The notes beneath the pieces were generated by a model. The model did not search any database. It saw only the letters and a program-made list of their open reading frames with translations, and was not told where the DNA came from. Positions 18,601 through 31,607 of a stretch of 64,000 nucleotides of DNA are shown here, piece by piece. Origin of the DNA: a virus; the IMG/VR virus record IMGVR_UViG_3300042350_004528, positions 124,001 to 188,000 of that record; one strand, 5' to 3'. The position numbers and the translations under genes are program-made. Position 1 is the stretch's first letter. Each line of letters begins with the position of its first letter.

Positions 18601-21600
18601 ACCAGAAGTACCAGCAGTTCCACTTGAACCAGAAGTTCCTGATGTTGCTGATATACCTGAAGTACCAGCAGTTCCATTTCTACCCGAGGTTCCTGAAGAA
18701 CCTGATGTTCCACTTGTTGCTGATATACCTGATGTTCCACTTGAACCACTTGTTCCTGATGTTGCAGAAACACCACTTGTACCAGCAGTTCCATTTCTTC
18801 CTGAAGTACCTGAAGATCCACTTGTACCTGATGTTGCGGAAACGCCTGAGGTTCCCGAGGTTCCCGAAGAACCTGATGTACCACTTGTTGCAGAAACACC
18901 TGAAGTTCCGTTTATTCCTGATGTTCCCGATGAACCACTCGTTCCAGCAGTTCCAGAAGTTCCCGAAGATCCACTTGTACCTGATGTTGCAGATACACCT
19001 GAAGTTCCAGCAGTTCCATTTCTACCTGAAGTTCCACTTGAACCTGATGTACCTGATGTGGCAGATACTCCACTTGTTCCTGAAGAACCTGATGTTCCAC
19101 TTGTTGCTGATACACCTGAAGTTCCAGCAGTTCCATTTATTCCTGAGGTTCCTGAAGATCCACTTGTACCTGATGTCGCAGATACCCCACTTGTTCCTGA
19201 TGTACCTGAAGAACCAGAAGTCCCCGATGTCGCAGATACACCTGAAGTTCCAGCAGTTCCATTTCTTCCCGATGTACCTGAAGAACCAGAAGTTCCTGAT
19301 GTTGCAGATACCCCACTTGTTCCTGATGTTCCACTTGAACCTGATGTTCCACTTGTTGCTGATATCCCAGAGGTACCATTTATTCCCGATGTTCCACTTG
19401 AACCTGATGTTCCACTTGTTGCTGATATCCCAGAGGTACCAGCAGTTCCTGAAGAACCACTTGTACCGCTTGTCGCAGACACACCACTTGTTCCAGCAGT
19501 TCCGTTTCTACCTGAAGTTCCTGAAGAACCAGAAGTTCCTGATGTTGCAGATATCCCTGATGTTCCCGAGGTTCCTGAAGAACCTGATGTTCCACTTGTT
19601 GCTGATATCCCAGAGGTACCAGCAGTTCCGTTTATTCCAGAGGTTCCTGAAGAACCTGATGTTCCTGATGTTGCTGACACACCACTTGTTCCCGCAGTTC
19701 CCGAAGATCCACTTGTACCTGATGTTGCAGAAACACCTGAGGTTCCAGCAGTTCCATTTCTACCCGCAGTTCCCGAAGAACCCGATGTTCCTGATGTTGC
19801 AGATATCCCTGATGTTCCCGAGGTTCCTGAAGAACCAGAAGTTCCTGATGTTGCAGAAACACCTGAAGTACCAGCAGTTCCATTTATACCTGAAGTTCCT
19901 GACGATCCACTTGTACCAGAAGTACCAGCAGTTCCTGAAGAACCTGATGTACCACTTGTTGCAGAAACACCTGAGGTTCCAGCAGTTCCATTTCTACCCG
20001 AGGTTCCTGAAGAACCTGATGTACCTGATGTTGCAGACACTCCTGATGTACCAGCAGTTCCCGAAGAACCTGATGTTCCTGATGTCGCAGATACACCTGA
20101 AGTTCCAGCAGTTCCATTTATTCCTGAAGTTCCTGAAGAACCATTTGTTCCTGATGTCGCAGAAACACCACTTGTCCCTGATGTACCTGAAGAACCAGAA
20201 GTTCCTGATGTTGCTGATATTCCTGATGTACCAGCGGTTCCATTTCTACCTGAAGTACCTGAAGAACCACTTGTTCCTGATGTTGCTGAAACTCCCGAAG
20301 TACCAGAAGTTCCAGAGGAACCTGATGTTCCTGAAGTTGCACTTATTCCTGAAGTACCAGCCGTACCGTTTATTCCCGAAGTACCTGACGATCCACTTGT
20401 ACCAGAAGTACCTGATGTTCCGCTCGAACCAGAAGTTCCTGATGTTGCGGATACACCTGAAGTTCCAGCAGTTCCGTTTATTCCAGAGGTTCCTGAAGAA
20501 CCTGATGTTCCTGATGTTGCAGATATTCCACTTGTACCAGCTGTACCTGAAGAACCTGAAGTTCCGCTTGTTGCTGATATCCCTGAAGTCCCAGCAGTTC
20601 CATTTCTACCTGAGGTACCACTTGAACCACTCGTTCCCGATGTAGCGGATACACCACTTGTCCCTGATGTACCTGAAGAACCAGCAGTTCCACTTGTTGC
20701 AGAAACACCTGAAGTTCCAGCAGTTCCATTTATTCCTGAAGTTCCTGAAGAACCTGAAGTTCCTGAAGTTGCACTTATTCCTGAAGTTCCAGCTGTTCCT
20801 GAAGAACCTGATGTTCCTGATGTGGCACTTATTCCTGAAGTTCCAGCAGTTCCATTTCTACCCGAGGTTCCTGAAGATCCAGAAGTACCTGATGTTGCAG
20901 AAACACCTGATGTACCTGAAGTACCTGAAGAACCACTTGTTCCCGATGTTGCAGAAACACCTGATGTACCAGCGGTTCCATTTATTCCTGATGTTCCCGA
21001 TGAACCAGAAGTTCCGCTTGTTGCGGATGTACCTGATGTTCCAGCAGTACCACTTGAACCAGAAGTACCTGATGTTGCAGAAACACCTGATGTACCTGAG
21101 GTTCCATTTCTACCAGCTGTTCCTGAAGAACCCGATGTCCCACTTGTAGCGGATACACCACTTGTTCCAGCTGTACCTGAAGAACCTGATGTACCTGATG
21201 TCGCAGATATACCTGATGTTCCAGCAGTTCCATTTCTACCAGCTGTTCCTGAAGAACCCGATGTCCCACTTGTAGCGGATACTCCACTTGTTCCTGATGT
21301 TCCTGAAGAACCAGAAGTTCCTGATGTTGCTGATGCACCTGAAGTTCCAGCGGTACCATTTATTCCTGAAGTTCCCGATGATCCATTTGTACCAGCCGTA
21401 CCAGAAGTGCCAGAAGATCCACTTGTTCCGCTTGTTGCGGATATACCTGATGTTCCAGCAGTTCCATTTATACCTGAAGTTCCAGAAGAACCAGAAGTTC
21501 CGCTTGTTGCAGATATTCCTGATGTTCCAGCGGTACCATTAATACCTGATGTACCAGCTGTTCCTGAAGAACCAGAAGTTCCGCTTGTTGCAGATATTCC

Positions 21601-24600
21601 TGAAGTCCCAGCAGTTCCGTTTCTACCAGAAGTACCTGAAGAACCAGAAGTACCTGATGTTGCAGAAACACCTGATGTTCCCGAGGTTCCTGAAGAACCA
21701 GAAGTACCTGATGTGGCGGATACACCTGAAGTCCCAGCAGTTCCATTTATTCCTGATGTTCCACTTGAACCTGATGTACCTGATGTCGCAGAAACACCAC
21801 TTGTTCCTGATGTTCCACTTGAACCAGAAGTACCCGATGTCGCAGACACACCTGATGTTGCTGATACCCCCGATGTACCTGATGTTCCGCTCGATCCACT
21901 TGTTCCTGATGTTGCAGAAACACCACTTGTTCCAGCTGTACCTGAAGAACCTGAAGAACCTGATGTTCCTGATGTTGCAGATATTCCACTTGTACCAGCA
22001 GTTCCATTTCTACCTGAGGTACCACTTGAACCACTCGTTCCCGATGTTGCGGATACTCCACTTGTTCCTGATGTTCCCGAAGAACCAGAAGTTCCTGATG
22101 TTGCTGAAACACCTGATGTACCAGAAGTTCCATTTATTCCTGAAGTTCCCGATGAACCACTTGTACCAGCAGTACCTGAGGTTCCTGAAGAACCAGAAGT
22201 ACCTGATGTTGCGGATATTCCTGAAGTTCCAGCAGTTCCATTTATTCCAGCTGTTCCTGAAGAACCATTTGTTCCTGATGTCGCAGATACACCTGAAGTC
22301 CCCGCAGTTCCACTTGAACCAGAAGTTCCCGATGTTGCTGATATCCCTGAAGTTCCAGCAGTTCCGTTTCTTCCTGAGGTTCCTGAAGAGCCCGATGTTC
22401 CTGATGTAGCAGAAACACCACTTGTTCCCGCAGTTCCCGAAGAACCCGATGTTCCTGAGGTTGCTGAAACACCCGATGTTCCAGCTGTACCATTTATTCC
22501 AGATGTTCCTGAAGAACCTGATGTTCCTGAAGTTGCTGATACACCCGATGTTCCACTTGTTCCCGAAGAACCTGATGTTCCTGAGGTTGCTGAAACACCC
22601 GATGTTCCAGCTGTACCATTTATTCCTGAGGTTCCTGAAGAACCTGATGTCCCACTTGTAGCGGACACACCACTTGTTCCCGCAGTTCCTGAAGAACCAG
22701 AAGTACCTGATGTTGCTGAAACACCCGATGTTCCAGCTGTACCATTTATTCCTGAAGTTCCAGAGGAACCTGATGTTCCTGAAGTTGCTGATATTCCTGA
22801 AGTACCAGCTGTTCCTGAAGAACCAGAAGTTCCGCTTGTTGCGGATATTCCTGAAGTTCCAGCAGTTCCGTTTCTTCCTGAGGTTCCTGAAGAACCAGAA
22901 GTACCTGATGTTGCCGATACTCCCGATGTTCCTGAGGTTCCTGAAGAACCTGATGTTCCTGATGTAGCAGAAACACCTGATGTACCAGCTGTACCATTTA
23001 TCCCCGAAGTTCCCGCAGTTCCCGAAGAACCTGATGTTCCTGATGTTGCAGAAACACCACTTGTTCCAGCTGTACCTGAAGAACCTGATGTTCCACTTGT
23101 TGCCGATATTCCTGATGTACCAGAAGTTCCATTTCTTCCTGAAGTACCTGAAGAACCACTTGTTCCTGATGTTGCTGAAACACCACTTGTTCCAGCTGTA
23201 CCTGAAGAACCAGATGTACCTGATGTTGCGGAAACACCTGATGTTCCAGCGGTTCCGTTTATTCCTGATGTTCCACTTGAACCAGAAGTACCTGATGTTG
23301 CAGATACCCCACTTGTACCTGAAGTCCCGCTTGAACCAGCAGTTCCGCTTGTTGCTGATATACCTGAAGTTCCAGCAGTTCCATTTCTACCTGATGTTCC
23401 ACTTGAACCCGATGTACCTGATGTTGCAGATACTCCTGAAGTTCCAGCAGTACCACTTGAACCTGATGTACCTGATGTGGCAGACACACCACTTGTACCA
23501 GCAGTTCCATTTCTTCCTGATGTTCCACTTGAACCTGATGTTCCTGATGTTGCAGACACTCCTGATGTACCTGAGGTTCCTGAAGATCCACTTGTACCTG
23601 ATGTTGCTGATATCCCCGAAGTTCCAGCAGTTCCATTTATTCCTGATGTACCTGAGGTTCCACTTGAACCCGATGTTGCAGACACACCTGATGTGCCTGA
23701 GGTTCCCGAAGAACCTGATGTACCTGATGTCGCAGATATACCTGATGTTCCAGCAGTTCCATTTATTCCTGAAGTACCTGAAGATCCGTTTGTACCTGAT
23801 GTTGCGGAAACACCTGAGGTTCCCGAGGTTCCCGAAGAACCCGATGTTCCTGATGTGGCAGACACACCACTTGTACCAGCAGTTCCATTTCTTCCCGATG
23901 TACCTGAAGTTCCGCTTGAACCAGCAGTACCGCTTGTCGCAGATACTCCACTTGTACCAGCAGTTCCGTTTATTCCTGATGTTCCAGCAGTACCACTTGA
24001 ACCTGATGTACCTGATGTTGCAGACACTCCTGATGTTCCAGCAGTACCATTTATTCCTGAAGTACCCGAAGATCCGTTTGTACCAGCAGTCCCTGAAGTC
24101 CCCGAAGATCCACTTGTACCTGATGTCGCTGATGCCCCTGAAGTTCCAGCGGTTCCGTTTATTCCTGATGTTCCACTTGAACCAGATGTTCCACTTGTTG
24201 CCGATATCCCTGATGTACCAGCGGTTCCATTTCTACCTGAAGTACCACTTGAACCTGATGTACCTGATGTTGCAGAAACACCTGATGTACCTGAAGTTCC
24301 ATTTATCCCTGATGTGCCTGAAGTACCGCTTGAACCTGATGTTCCTGATGTTGCAGACACTCCTGAAGTTCCTGATGTTCCCGAAGAACCAGAAGTTCCT
24401 GATGTTGCAGACACTCCTGAAGTTCCTGATGTTCCATTTATTCCTGATGTTCCACTTGAACCTGATGTACCTGATGTGGCAGATACTCCTGAAGTTCCCG
24501 AAGTACCTGAAGAACCAGATGTACCTGATGTTGCGGAAACACCTGATGTTCCAGCGGTTCCGTTTATTCCTGATGTTCCACTTGAACCAGATGTTCCTGA

Positions 24601-27600
24601 TGTGGCGGATACACCCGAAGTTCCCGAAGTACCTGAAGAACCAGAAGTTCCTGATGTCGCAGATACCCCACTTGTACCAGCGGTTCCATTTATTCCTGAT
24701 GTTCCACTTGAACCTGATGTTCCTGATGTGGCAGATACTCCACTTGTACCAGAGGTACCACTTGAACCCGATGTACCTGATGTTGCAGATACTCCACTTG
24801 TACCAGCAGTTCCGTTTATTCCTGAAGTACCTGAAGATCCACTTGTACCTGATGTTGCTGATATACCTGAAGTTCCAGCAGTTCCATTTCTACCAGCTGT
24901 ACCTGAAGATCCTGATGTTCCACTTGTCGCAGATACCCCACTTGTACCAGCGGTTCCATTTATTCCTGATGTTCCAGAAGAACCTGATGTTCCTGATGTG
25001 GCAGATACACCCGAAGTTCCTGAAGTTCCACTTGAACCCGATGTTCCTGATGTGGCAGACACACCACTTGTACCAGCAGTTCCGTTTATTCCTGATGTTC
25101 CAGCAGTACCACTTGAACCTGATGTACCTGATGTTGCAGACACACCACTTGTTCCAGCAGTTCCATTTCTACCAGCGGTTCCACTTGAACCATTTGTTCC
25201 AGATGTTGCAGATACCCCTGAAGTTCCTGATGTTCCGTTTATTCCCGAAGTTCCTGAAGAACCTGATGTTCCTGATGTTGCGGAAACACCTGAAGTTCCC
25301 GATGTTCCATTTCTACCTGATGTTCCCGAAGAACCTGAGGTTCCTGAAGAACCATTTGTTCCCGATGTTCCACTTATTGCTGATATACCATTTAATCCAT
25401 CAATACCCGATGTACCAGTTGAACCACTTGTTCCTGATGTTGCAGATACACCTGATGTTCCAGCACTCCCACTTCTACCTGATGTTCCCGAAGAACCTGA
25501 GGTTCCTGAAGAACCATTTGTTCCCGATGTTCCACTTATTGCTGATATACCATTTAATCCATCAATACCCGATGTACCAGTTGAACCAGAAGTTCCACTT
25601 GTCGCAGACACTCCTGATGTTCCAGCAGTACCATTTCTTCCTGAGGTTCCCGAAGAACCTGAGGTTCCACTTGTTGCAGATACTCCACTTGAACCTGATG
25701 TACCTGATGTCGCAGATACTCCCGATGTACCAGAGGTACCCGATGTTCCTGAAGAACCAGAAGTTCCAGATGTTGCAGAAACACCTGATGTTCCCGATGT
25801 TCCTGAAGAACCTGATGTTCCTGATGTGGCAGACACACCACTTGTACCAGCAGTTCCATTTATTCCTGATGTTCCCGAAGAACCAGATGTACCTGATGTT
25901 GCCGATATACCTGAAGTTCCAGCGGTACCATTTATTCCAGATGTTCCATTGGAACCACTTGTTCCCGATGTCGCAGACACACCTGAAGTCCCAGCGGTTC
26001 CATTTCTCCCCGATGTTCCACTTGAACCTGATGTTCCACTTGTAGCGGATACTCCCGATGTACCAGCAGTACCGTTTATTCCTGAAGTACCTGAAGAACC
26101 ATTTGTTCCAGATGTGGCAGATACTCCACTTGAACCAGCAGTACCGCTTGTCGCAGATACTCCACTTGTTCCCGAGGTTCCTGAAGACCCAGACGTTCCT
26201 GATGTTGCAGATACACCTGATGTTCCAGCACTCCCACTTCTACCTGATGTTCCCGAAGAACCTGATGTTCCTGATGTCGCAGACACACCTGAAGTTCCAG
26301 AGGTTCCGTTTATTCCCGATGTACCTGAAGAACCAGATGTCCCTGATGTTCCACTTATCGCTGATGTACCAGCAGTACCGTTTATTCCTGAAGTACCTGA
26401 AGAACCATTTGTTCCAGATGTGGCAGACACACCTGAAGTTCCTGATGTTCCATTTATTCCTGATGTACCTGATGAACCACTTGTACCAGCAGTTCCACTT
26501 ATCGCTGATGTACCAGCAGTACCATTTATTCCCGAAGTTCCTGATGACCCAGAAGTTCCTGATGTTGCCGATATTCCCGAAGTTCCTGATGTTCCATTTA
26601 TTCCTGATGTACCTGATGAACCACTTGTTCCTGATGTCGCAGACACACCACTTGTACCAGCAGTTCCATTTGAACCTGATGTTCCTGATGTTGCTGATAT
26701 CCCAGAAGTACCTGATATCCCAGAAGTACCTGATGAACCACTTGTACCAGCAGTTCCATTTCTTCCTGAGGTTCCGCTTGAGCCAGAAGTTCCTGAAGTT
26801 CCACTCTCACCTGAAGTTCCCGAAGAACCTGAAGTTCCTGAAGAACCACTTGTACCGCTTGAACCAGAAGTTCCCGAAGAACCTGAAGTATTCGATTCAC
26901 CTGATGTACCAGCACCACCTGATGTTCCAGCAGTACCACCTGTTCCCGAGGTTCCAGCCTGGGATGTACTTGTTCCAGATGTACCAGCACCACCTGATGT
27001 TCCAGAAGTACCACCTGTTCCCGAGGTTCCAGCCTGGGATGTACTTGTTCCAGATGTACCAGCACCACCTGATGTTCCAGCAGTACCACCTGTTCCCGAG
27101 GTTCCACTTATTGCTGATATACCATTTAATCCATCAATACCCGATGTACCAGTTGAACCAGAAGTTCCTGATGTTGCTGATATCCCCGAAGTTCCAGCAG
27201 TTCCATTTCTACCTGATGTTCCACTTGAACCAGAAGTTCCTGATGTTGCTGATATCCCTGATGTACCAGAGGTACCCGATGTTCCTGAAGAACCATTTGT
27301 TCCGCTTGTCGCCGATACCCCTGATGTTCCCGAAGAACCCGAAGTTCCAGCAGTTCCTGAAGAACCATTTGTTCCCGATGTCGCAGATATCCCACTTGTT
27401 CCCGATGTTCCATTTATTCCTGATGTACCTGAAGATCCACTTGAACCTGATGTACCTGATGTGGCAGATACACCTGATGTTCCAGCGGTTCCATTTATTC
27501 CTGAAGTCCCCGAAGATCCACTTGTTCCAGCAGTACCTGATGTACCCGAAGAACCCGATGTTCCCGAAGATCCGCTAGATCCTGAAGTCCCCGAACTTCC

Positions 27601-30600
27601 GCTTGAGCCAGAAGTACCTGATGTTCCTGAACTCCCCGAACTTCCGCTTGAGCCAGAAGTACCTGATGTTCCTGATGTTGCGGAAACACCTGATGTACCA
27701 GCGGTTCCATTTCTTCCTGAAGTTCCGCTTGAACCAGAAGTTCCAGATGTTGCAGAAACACCTGAAGTTCCATTTAATCCTGATGTTCCCGAAGAACCTG
27801 ATGTTCCCGAAGAACCTGATGTTCCCGAAGAACCTGATGTACCAGTAGTTCCTGATGTACCTGAAGAACCTGAGGTTCCAGAAGAACCTGATGTTCCCGA
27901 AGAACCTGACGTACCTGATGTCGCAGATATTCCAGAAGTACCTGAAGTTCCAGATGATCCACTTTCACCCGATGTTCCCGAGGTTCCAGACGTTGCGGAA
28001 CCACCACTCTCACCCGCTAGTCCATTAACACCCGAAGTACCTGAAGAACCTGATGTTCCTGATGTTGCGGAAATGCCTGAAGTACCACTTGTACCGTTTG
28101 AGCCTGATGTTCCAGAAGTACCTGAAGACCCAGACGTTCCCGAAGAACCACTTGTCCCATTTGTACCCGATTCACCTGAAGTACCTGAAGACCCAGACGT
28201 TCCTGAAGTTCCATTTGTTCCTGATTTACCTGAAGACCCAGACGTTCCTGAAGTTCCACTTTCGCCAGAAGTTCCTGAAGTTCCATTTGTTCCTGATTCA
28301 CCTGATGTTCCCGAAGAACCACTTGTACCACTTGTTCCAGAAGAACCATTTGTACCATTTGTTCCAGATGTTCCACTTTCACCAGAAGTTCCCGAAGTTC
28401 CACTTTCACCCGAAGTTCCTGAAGAACCTGATGTACCTGATGTTGCAGATATCCCTGATGTTCCCGAAGAACCATTTGTACCACTTTCACCTGAACTTCC
28501 ACTTTCACCCGAACTTCCACTTGTGCCAGAAGTTCCCGAACTTCCACTTGAACCTGATGTACCTGAACTTCCACTTTCACCCGAAGTACCGTTTGTACCA
28601 CCCTCACCCGAAGTTCCATTTGTTCCTGAAGTTCCCGAAGTTCCACTTATTGCTGATATACCATTTAATCCATCAATACCCGATGTACCAGTTGAACCAG
28701 AAGTTCCTGATGTTGCTGATATACCTGAAGTTCCAGCAGTTCCATTTATTCCCGATGTTCCACTTGAACCAGAAGTTCCCGAAGAACCATTTGTACCAGA
28801 AGTTCCCGAAGAACCATTTGTACCACTTTCACCTGAAGTACCGTTTGTACCCGACTCACCAGATGTCCCTGATGTTCCCGATGTACCTGAAGAACCAGAT
28901 GTTCCTGATGTTCCTGAAGAACCATTTGTACCGCTCTCACCTGAACTTCCGCTTGAACCAGAAGAACCTGATGTTCCACTTGAGCCAGAAGAACCTGATG
29001 TTCCACTTGAGCCAAATGTTCCTGAGGTTCCAGAAGAACCATTTGTACCACTCTCACCTGAACTTCCACTCTCACCCGAAGTTCCTGAGGTTCCAGAAGA
29101 ACCTGATGTTCCACTTGAACCAGAAGTACCCGATGTTCCCGAAGAACCATTTGTACCACTTTCACCTGAAGTACCACTTTCACCCGAACTTCCACTTGAA
29201 CCAGAAGTACCTGATGTTCCTGAAGAACCAGAAGTACCTGATGTTCCTGAAGTACCGTTTGTACCACTTTCACCTGAAGTACCACTTTCACCCGATGTTC
29301 CTGAGGTTCCTGATGTACCTGAGGAACCACTTGTTCCAGAAGTTCCCGATGTTCCCGAAGAACCATTTGTACCACTTTCACCTGAAGTACCACTTTCACC
29401 TGAAGAACCCGAAGTTCCTGATGTACCTGAGGAACCACTTGTACCTGAAGTTCCAGATGATCCACTTTCACCCGATGTGCCTGAAGTTCCAGAAGTTGCG
29501 GAACCACCACTCTCACCCGCTAGTCCATTAACACCCGAAGTTCCTGAAGAACCAGAAGTTCCCGAAGAACCCGATGTCCCTGAAGTTGCTGAAAAACCTG
29601 AAGTACCGTTTGTACCCGACTCACCCGAAGTTCCCGAAGTTCCCGAAGAACCTGATGTTCCCGATGTTCCCGAAGAACCCGATGTCCCTGAAGTTGCTGA
29701 AAAACCTGAAGTACCATTTGTGCCCGACTCACCCGAAGTTCCTGAAGTTCCTGAAGAACCCGATGTCCCAGAAGTTCCTGAAGAACCCGATGTTCCTGAA
29801 GTTCCACTTTCACCTGAAGTACCGTTTGTACCCGACTCACCCGATGTTCCCGATGTTCCCGATGTACCTGAGGAACCACTTGTTCCCGAAGAACCCGAAG
29901 AACCTGATGTTCCTGAAGTTCCATTTGAACCTGATGTTCCTGAAGTTCCACTTTCACCCGAAGTTCCACTTGAGCCAGAAGTACCTGAGGAACCACTTGT
30001 TCCCGAAGAACCTGAAGAACCTGATGTACCTGATGTTCCTGAAGAACCATTTGTACCACTCTCACCTGAAGTACCACTCTCACCCGAAGAACCTGATGTT
30101 CCTGATGTTCCAGATGATCCACTTGTACCTGATGTTCCTGATGTTCCCGAAGAACCATTTGTCCCTGACTCACCTGAAGTACCGTTTGTTCCCGACTCAC
30201 CAGATGTCCCCGATGTCCCCGATGTACCTGATGAACCAGAAGTTCCCGAAGAACCAGATGTCCCTGATGTTCCGTTTGTTCCAGATTCACCATTTGTACC
30301 ATTTTCACCAGACGTTCCTGAAGTTCCTGAAGTTCCGCTTGTTCCTGATGTTCCTGAAGAACCAGAAGTACCTGATGTTCCGTTTGTTCCAGATTCACCA
30401 TTTGTACCATTTTCACCAGACGTTCCTGAAGTTCCTGAAGTTCCGCTTGTTCCTGATGTTCCTGAAGAACCAGACGTTCCTGAAGTTCCTGAAGTTCCGC
30501 TTGTTCCAGATTCACCATTTGTACCATTTTCACCCGAAGTTCCTGAAGAACCAGAAGTTCCCGAAGAACCAGAAGTTCCCGAAGTTCCACTTGTACCCGA

Positions 30601-31557
30601 TGTACCAGACGTACCGTTTGTCCCACTTTCACCCGATGTTCCTGATGTTCCTGTTGTCCCCGATGTTCCTGATGTGCCAGATGTGCTTGGCAACACCATA
30701 TATTTGTCAATTCTTTTTGCTACGATTATAACAGAGGGCGCCGCTGGATAATTAACCCCAGCCCCTAAAGCTGTTATTTGTACATGTTGATTTGTGGATA
30801 AAAATACAAACTCAACACAATCATTAGCTTGTAAATTAAATTGATATGCAACAAATGGTAATTGATATGCGCCATTTCCGCTTAATGTTATAGTTGATGT
30901 TGTCCTGGGCTCGTCATTGCCATTAATTCTTGCCCAAATTATAATATCAGTACCGTTTGCATTTGATGCGGCTTCAATTTGAGCTGAATATCCTATTTCA
31001 TAAACACCAGCATTATCTACGGTAATTTGTGAATTATTTTGTACACTAATGCCATTTGCAATTTCGGTTGTATTATATTCCCAAACGGTTGGTATACTTG
31101 AACCACTGACTACTTGTGTGGTTGAATCACTAAACGACCCATAATAATTATCTCCAGTCCACGAAGTACCAGATGAACCTGCTGTTCCCGAAGTACCAGT
31201 AGTTCCTGATGTACCTGAAGAACCAGAAGTTCCCGACTCACCAGATGTCCCCGATGTACCTGAGTAACCAGATGTTCCTGAGGTACTAGCGGCGGAATAT
31301 GTGAATTGACCCGTTAGCGGATCAAATGTTACGACATATTGCGGATTTAATTCTTGAGTTAATTCCTGATTAACCCAATTACTACCATTATAAACTAAAA
31401 TACTACCAGCTGTTGCGCCAGTTGTTATTATTACATCAGTTAGGTCATCCAGACCTAAGTTCTCAATTGCATTTTTTAGATTATCAAAATTCGCGTCAAG
31501 TTCGCCGAATGTTAAAGGTCTACCTAGTGCGCATCTTAAATATATTGTAACCGCCAT
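15607..31557 (-). CDS. Giant 5316-residue collagen-like Gly-Thr-Ser repeat fibre
   Basis: One uninterrupted ORF of 15.95 kb. N-terminal domain (residues 1-89, [26 protein letters not shown]) is the short attachment type common in phage fibres. After a short GTS block comes a beta-rich TNF/C1q-like domain (~134-290: [25 protein letters not shown]). Then ~4680 residues of Gly-X-Y triplets with X/Y drawn from Thr, Ser, Asn, Glu, Ala, Val, Ile ([18 protein letters not shown]), nearly no Pro. A small domain (near 4970-5075), another GTS block, and a C-terminal C1q/TNF-like domain (~5165-5316: [14 protein letters not shown]) follow. End domains of this type trimerise collagen-like stalks. A late-type promoter motif precedes it. 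Virion fibre or decoration is inferred; the substrate of the adjacent glycosyltransferases is the likely reading. Confidence 0.9.
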   Translation of the reverse strand: MAVTIYLRCALGRPLTFGELDANFDNLKNAIENLGLDDLTDVIITTGATAGSILVYNGSNWVNQELTQELNPQYVVTFDPLTGQFTYSAASTSGTSGYSGTSGTSGESGTSGSSGTSGTTGTSGTAGSSGTSWTGDNYYGSFSDSTTQVVSGSSIPTVWEYNTTEIANGISVQNNSQITVDNAGVYEIGYSAQIEAASNANGTDIIIWARINGNDEPRTTSTITLSGNGAYQLPFVAYQFNLQANDCVEFVFLSTNQHVQITALGAGVNYPAAPSVIIVAKRIDKYMVLPSTSGTSGTSGTTGTSGTSGESGTNGTSGTSGTSGTSGTSGSSGTSGSSGTSGENGTNGESGTSGTSGTSGTSGSSGTSGTSGTSGTSGTSGENGTNGESGTNGTSGTSGSSGTSGTSGTSGTSGTSGENGTNGESGTNGTSGTSGSSGTSGSSGTSGTSGTSGESGTNGTSGESGTNGSSGTSGTSGTSGSSGTSGTSGSSGESGTSGESGTNGSSGTSGTSGSSGSSGTSGSSGTSGSSGTSGESGTSGTSGSNGTSGTSGSSGSSGTSGSSGTSGTSGTSGESGTNGTSGESGTSGTSGSSGTSGTSGSSGTSGTSGESGTNGTSGFSATSGTSGSSGTSGTSGSSGTSGTSGESGTNGTSGFSATSGTSGSSGTSGSSGTSGVNGLAGESGGSATSGTSGTSGESGSSGTSGTSGSSGTSGTSGSSGESGTSGESGTNGSSGTSGTSGTSGSSGTSGTSGTSGESGTSGESGTNGTSGTSGTSGSSGTSGTSGSSGSSGESGTSGESGTNGSSGTSGTSGSSGTSGSSGTSGTSGESGSSGESGTNGSSGTSGTFGSSGTSGSSGSSGTSGSSGSSGSSGESGTNGSSGTSGTSGSSGTSGTSGTSGESGTNGTSGESGTNGSSGTSGTNGSSGTSGSSGTSGINGTAGTSGISATSGTSGSTGTSGIDGLNGISAISGTSGTSGTNGTSGEGGTNGTSGESGSSGTSGSSGSSGTSGTSGSSGESGSSGESGTNGSSGTSGISATSGTSGSSGTSGESGTSGTSGESGTSGTNGTNGSSGTSGTSGSSGTSGESGTNGTSGTSGESGTSGTSGSSGKSGTNGTSGTSGSSGTSGESGTNGTSGSSGTSGSSGTSGTSGSNGTSGTSGISATSGTSGSSGTSGVNGLAGESGGSATSGTSGTSGESGSSGTSGTSGISATSGTSGSSGTSGSSGTSGSSGTSGTTGTSGSSGTSGSSGTSGSSGTSGLNGTSGVSATSGTSGSSGTSGRNGTAGTSGVSATSGTSGTSGSSGSSGSSGTSGTSGSSGSSGTSGSSGSSGTSGSSGTSGTAGTSGSSGTSGINGTAGTSGVSATSGTSGSSGSSGTSGINGTSGTSGISATSGTNGSSGTAGTSGSSGTSGVSATSGTNGSSGTSGTSGTSGISATSGTSGSSGTSGRNGTAGTSGISATSGTSGSTGTSGIDGLNGISAISGTSGTGGTAGTSGGAGTSGTSTSQAGTSGTGGTSGTSGGAGTSGTSTSQAGTSGTGGTAGTSGGAGTSGESNTSGSSGTSGSSGTSGSSGTSGSSGTSGESGTSGTSGSSGTSGRNGTAGTSGSSGTSGISGTSGISATSGTSGSNGTAGTSGVSATSGTSGSSGTSGINGTSGTSGISATSGTSGSSGTSGINGTAGTSAISGTAGTSGSSGTSGINGTSGTSGVSATSGTNGSSGTSGINGTAGTSAISGTSGTSGSSGTSGINGTSGTSGVSATSGTSGSSGTSGRSGSAGTSGVSATSGTSGSSGTSGTSGVSATSGTAGSSGVSATSGTNGSSGTSGINGTAGTSGVSATSGTSGSSGTSGRNGTAGTSGVSATSGTSGSNGTSGINGTAGTSGISATSGTSGSSGTSGINGTAGTSGVSATSGTSGSSGTSGTSGVSATSGTSGSSGTSGTSGTSGVSATSGTSGSSGVSATSGTSGSSGTSGRNGTAGTSGVSATSGTSGSTGTSGIDGLNGISAISGTSGTNGSSGTSGSSGTSGRSGSAGTSGVSATSGTSGSTGTSGIDGLNGISAISGTSGTNGSSGTSGSSGTSGRNGTSGTSGVSATSGTSGSSGTSGINGTSGTSGVSATSGTNGSSGTAGRNGTAGTSGVSATSGTSGSSGTAGTSGINGTAGTSGVSATSGTSGSSGTSGTSGVSATSGTSGSSGTSGINGTAGTSGVSATSGTSGSSGTAGRNGTAGTSGISATSGTSGSSGTSGINGTAGTSGVSATSGTSGSSGTSGTSGVSATSGTSGSSGTSGINGTAGTSGVSATSGTSGSSGTSGTSGVSATSGTSGSSGTSGINGTAGTSGVSATSGTSGSSGTSGTSGVSATSGTSGSSGTSGINGTSGTSGVSATSGTSGSSGTSGTSGVSATSGTSGSSGTSGTSGINGTSGTSGVSATSGTSGSSGTSGRNGTAGTSGISATSGTSGSSGTSGINGTAGTSGASATSGTSGSSGTSGTAGTNGSSGTSGINGTAGTSGVSATSGTSGSSGTAGTSGINGTAGTSGVSATSGTAGSSGTSGTSGRNGTAGTSGVSATSGTSGSSGTSGTSGVSATSGTNGSSGTSGINGTAGTSGISATSGTSGSSGTSGTSGVSATSGSSGTSGTSGINGTAGTSGISATSGTSGSSGTSGTSGVSATSGTSGSSGTSGRNGTAGTSGVSATSGTSGSSGTAGTSGVSATSGTSGSSGTSGRNGTAGTSGISATSGTAGSSGTSGTSGVSATSGTSGSSGTSGINGTAGTSGVSATSGTSGSSGTAGTSGVSATSGTSGSSGTSGRNGTSGTSGISATSGTSGSSGTAGTSGVSATSGTSGSSGTAGTSGINGTAGTSGVSATSGTSGSSGTSGTSGVSATSGTSGSSGTSGRNGTAGTSGISATSGTSGSSGTAGTSGISATSGTSGSSGTSGINGTAGTSGVSATSGTSGSSGTAGTSGVSATSGTSGSSGTSGINGTAGTSGVSATSGTSGSSGTSGTSGVSATSGTSGSSGTSGINGTAGTSGVSATSGTSGSSGTAGTSGVSATSGTSGSSGTSGRNGTAGTSGISATSGTSGSSGTAGTSGVSATSGTNGSSGTAGINGTAGTSGISATSGTSGSSGTSGTAGTSGSSGTSGINGTSGTSGVSATSGTSGSSGTSGTSGVSATSGTSGSSGTSGRNGTAGTSGISATSGTSGSSGSSGTAGTSGVSATSGTSGSSGTSGTSGVSATSGVSATSGTSGSSGTSGTSGVSATSGTSGSSGTSGINGTAGTSGVSATSGTSGSSGTSGTSGVSATSGTSGSSGTSGRNGTAGTSGISATSGTSGSSGTAGTSGINGTAGTSGISATSGTSGSSGTSGINGTAGTSGISATSGTSGSSGTSGTAGTNGSSGTSGINGTAGTSGASATSGTSGSSGTSGTSGVSATSGTSGSSGTAGRNGTAGTSGISATSGTSGSSGTAGTSGVSATSGTSGSSGTAGRNGTSGTSGVSATSGTSGSSGTAGTSGTSATSGTSGSSGTSGINGTAGTSGVSATSGTSGSSGTSGTSGVSATSGTSGSSGTSGRNGTAGTSGISATSGTSGSSGTAGTSGISATSGTSGSSGTSGINGTAGTSGVSATSGTAGSSGTSGTSGVSATSGTSGSSGTSGRNGTAGTSGISATSGTSGSSGTAGTSGISATSGTSGSSGTSGINGTAGTSGVSATSGTSGSSGTSGTSGTSGSSGTSGINGTAGTSGISATSGTSGSSGTSGTSGVSATSGTSGSSGTSGRNGTAGTSGISATSGTSGSSGTSGTSGVSATSGTNGSSGTSGINGTAGTSGVSATSGTSGSSGTAGTSGVSATSGTSGSSGTSGRNGTAGTSGVSATSGTSGSSGTAGTSGTSGSSGTSGINGTAGTSGVSATSGTSGSSGTSGTSGISATSGTSGSSGTAGRNGTAGTSGVSATSGTSGSSGTAGTSGVSATSGTSGSSGTSGINGTAGTSGISATSGTSGSSGTSGTSGISATSGTSGSSGTSGRNGTAGTSGVSATSGTSGSSGTAGTSGISATSGTSGSSGTSGINGTSGISATSGTSGSSGTSGTSGVSATSGTSGSSGTSGRNGTAGTSGVSATSGTSGSSGTSGTSGVSATSGTSGSSGTSGINGTAGTSGVSATSGTSGSSGTSGVSATSGTSGSSGTSGRNGTAGTSGVSATSGTSGSSGTSGTAGTSGSSGTSGINGTSGVSATSGTSGSSGTSGTSGVSATSGTSGSSGTSGRNGTAGTSGVSATSGTSGSSGTSGISATSGTSGSSGTSGRNGTAGTSGISATSGTSGSSGTAGTSGTSGSSGTSGINGTAGTSGVSATSGTSGSSGTSGTSGVSATSGTSGSSGTSGRNGTAGTSGISATSGTSGSSGTAGTSGTSGSSGTSGINGTAGTSGISATSGTAGSSGTSGTSGVSATSGTSGSSGTAGRNGTAGTSGVSATSGTSGSSGTSGTSGTSGSSGTSGINGTAGTSGVSATSGTNGSSGTSGTSGVSATSGTSGSSGTSGRNGTAGTSGVSATSGTSGSSGTAGTSGISATSGTSGSSGTSGINGTAGTSGVSATSGTSGSSGTSGTSGVSATSGTSGSSGTSGRNGTSGTSGVSATSGTSGSSGTAGTSGINGTAGTSGISATSGTSGSFGTSGRDGTSGTSGVSTGVTSGTSGAFGTSGRNGTSGTSGVSTGVTSGTSGAFGTSGRNGTSGTSGVSTGVTSGTSGAFGTSGRDGTSGTSGVSATSGTSGSSGTSGTSGINGTAGTSGVSATSGTNGSSGTSGTSGRDGTSGTSGVSTGVTSGTSGAFGTSGRNGTSGTSGVSTGVTSGTSGSFGTSGRNGTSGTSGVSTGATSGTSGSFGTSGRNGTSGTSGVSATSGTSGSSGTSGTTGTSGVSGLNGISALSGTSGTSGSAGTSGNSAIGTSGTSTGSGSSGTSGSSGTSGTSGTSGTSGTSGISGNLGTAGTYVSVISGVGLAGGGQLVSDVTLSFDLSNVTATAISQKAPYLVWNDLTALTDWVYVGAVSGFKTILSGGNAGKTEVTAPIDNAATHVLAVDNVTNNFLTLRAVSTIGGGGGGGTSGTSGTSGTSGARGTSGSSGTSGTSGARGTSGSSGTSGTSGTSGTSGARGTSGSSGTSGVSGGTGAAGSSGTSGVSAGGGNYFQITLAQSDLNLTANTDTTVQFDTTQYDVTGYVSANGYRFVIQPGETWEIQAQIGFANWTAYTSVAFYNVTTATYLKVAIYDITSTDCPETVNIDTVVYNDGGTDQEIEVRVRGTGNGLIVGTFASCDADIVGGGGTVMTYFYGHRIS
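16651..30690 (-). repeat. 14-kb Gly-X-Y coding repeat array
   Basis: About 1560 triplets in three zones by reading direction: an N-proximal zone with GES and GTN triplets (about 27900-30690); a middle zone (about 17600-27900) with a higher-order period marked by GVSATS and GINGTAGTS or GRNGTAGTS; and a C-proximal zone (16651-17600) with [20 protein letters not shown]. Longer exact sub-repeats are scattered, for example the [17 protein letters not shown] block near 25375, 25540, 27110 and 28650, the [13 protein letters not shown] block near 28000 and 29500, and a 75-bp tandem ([14 protein letters not shown]) at about 26907-27105. Confidence 0.95.
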
Positions 31558-31581
31558 TTATTATCGAAATTTAAACTACTT

Positions 31582-31590
31582 ATAAATAGT
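31582..31590 (-). promoter_or_regulatory. Candidate late promoter of the giant fibre gene
   Basis: ACTATTTAT on the minus strand, 24 bases before the start codon at 31557. Confidence 0.55.
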
Positions 31591-31607
31591 CCAAATTCCG
31601 ATAATGT

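Noticed and set aside
16412-30751. A plus-strand open frame of 4779 codons with (E/D)VP-x-VP repeats, antisense to the giant fibre, plus other long frames of hundreds of codons
   Set aside because: They are exact shadows of the Gly-Thr-Ser codon repeats, whose restricted codons give no stop on the opposite strand. No promoter or start signal is seen, and the real gene has globular ends that match phage fibres.
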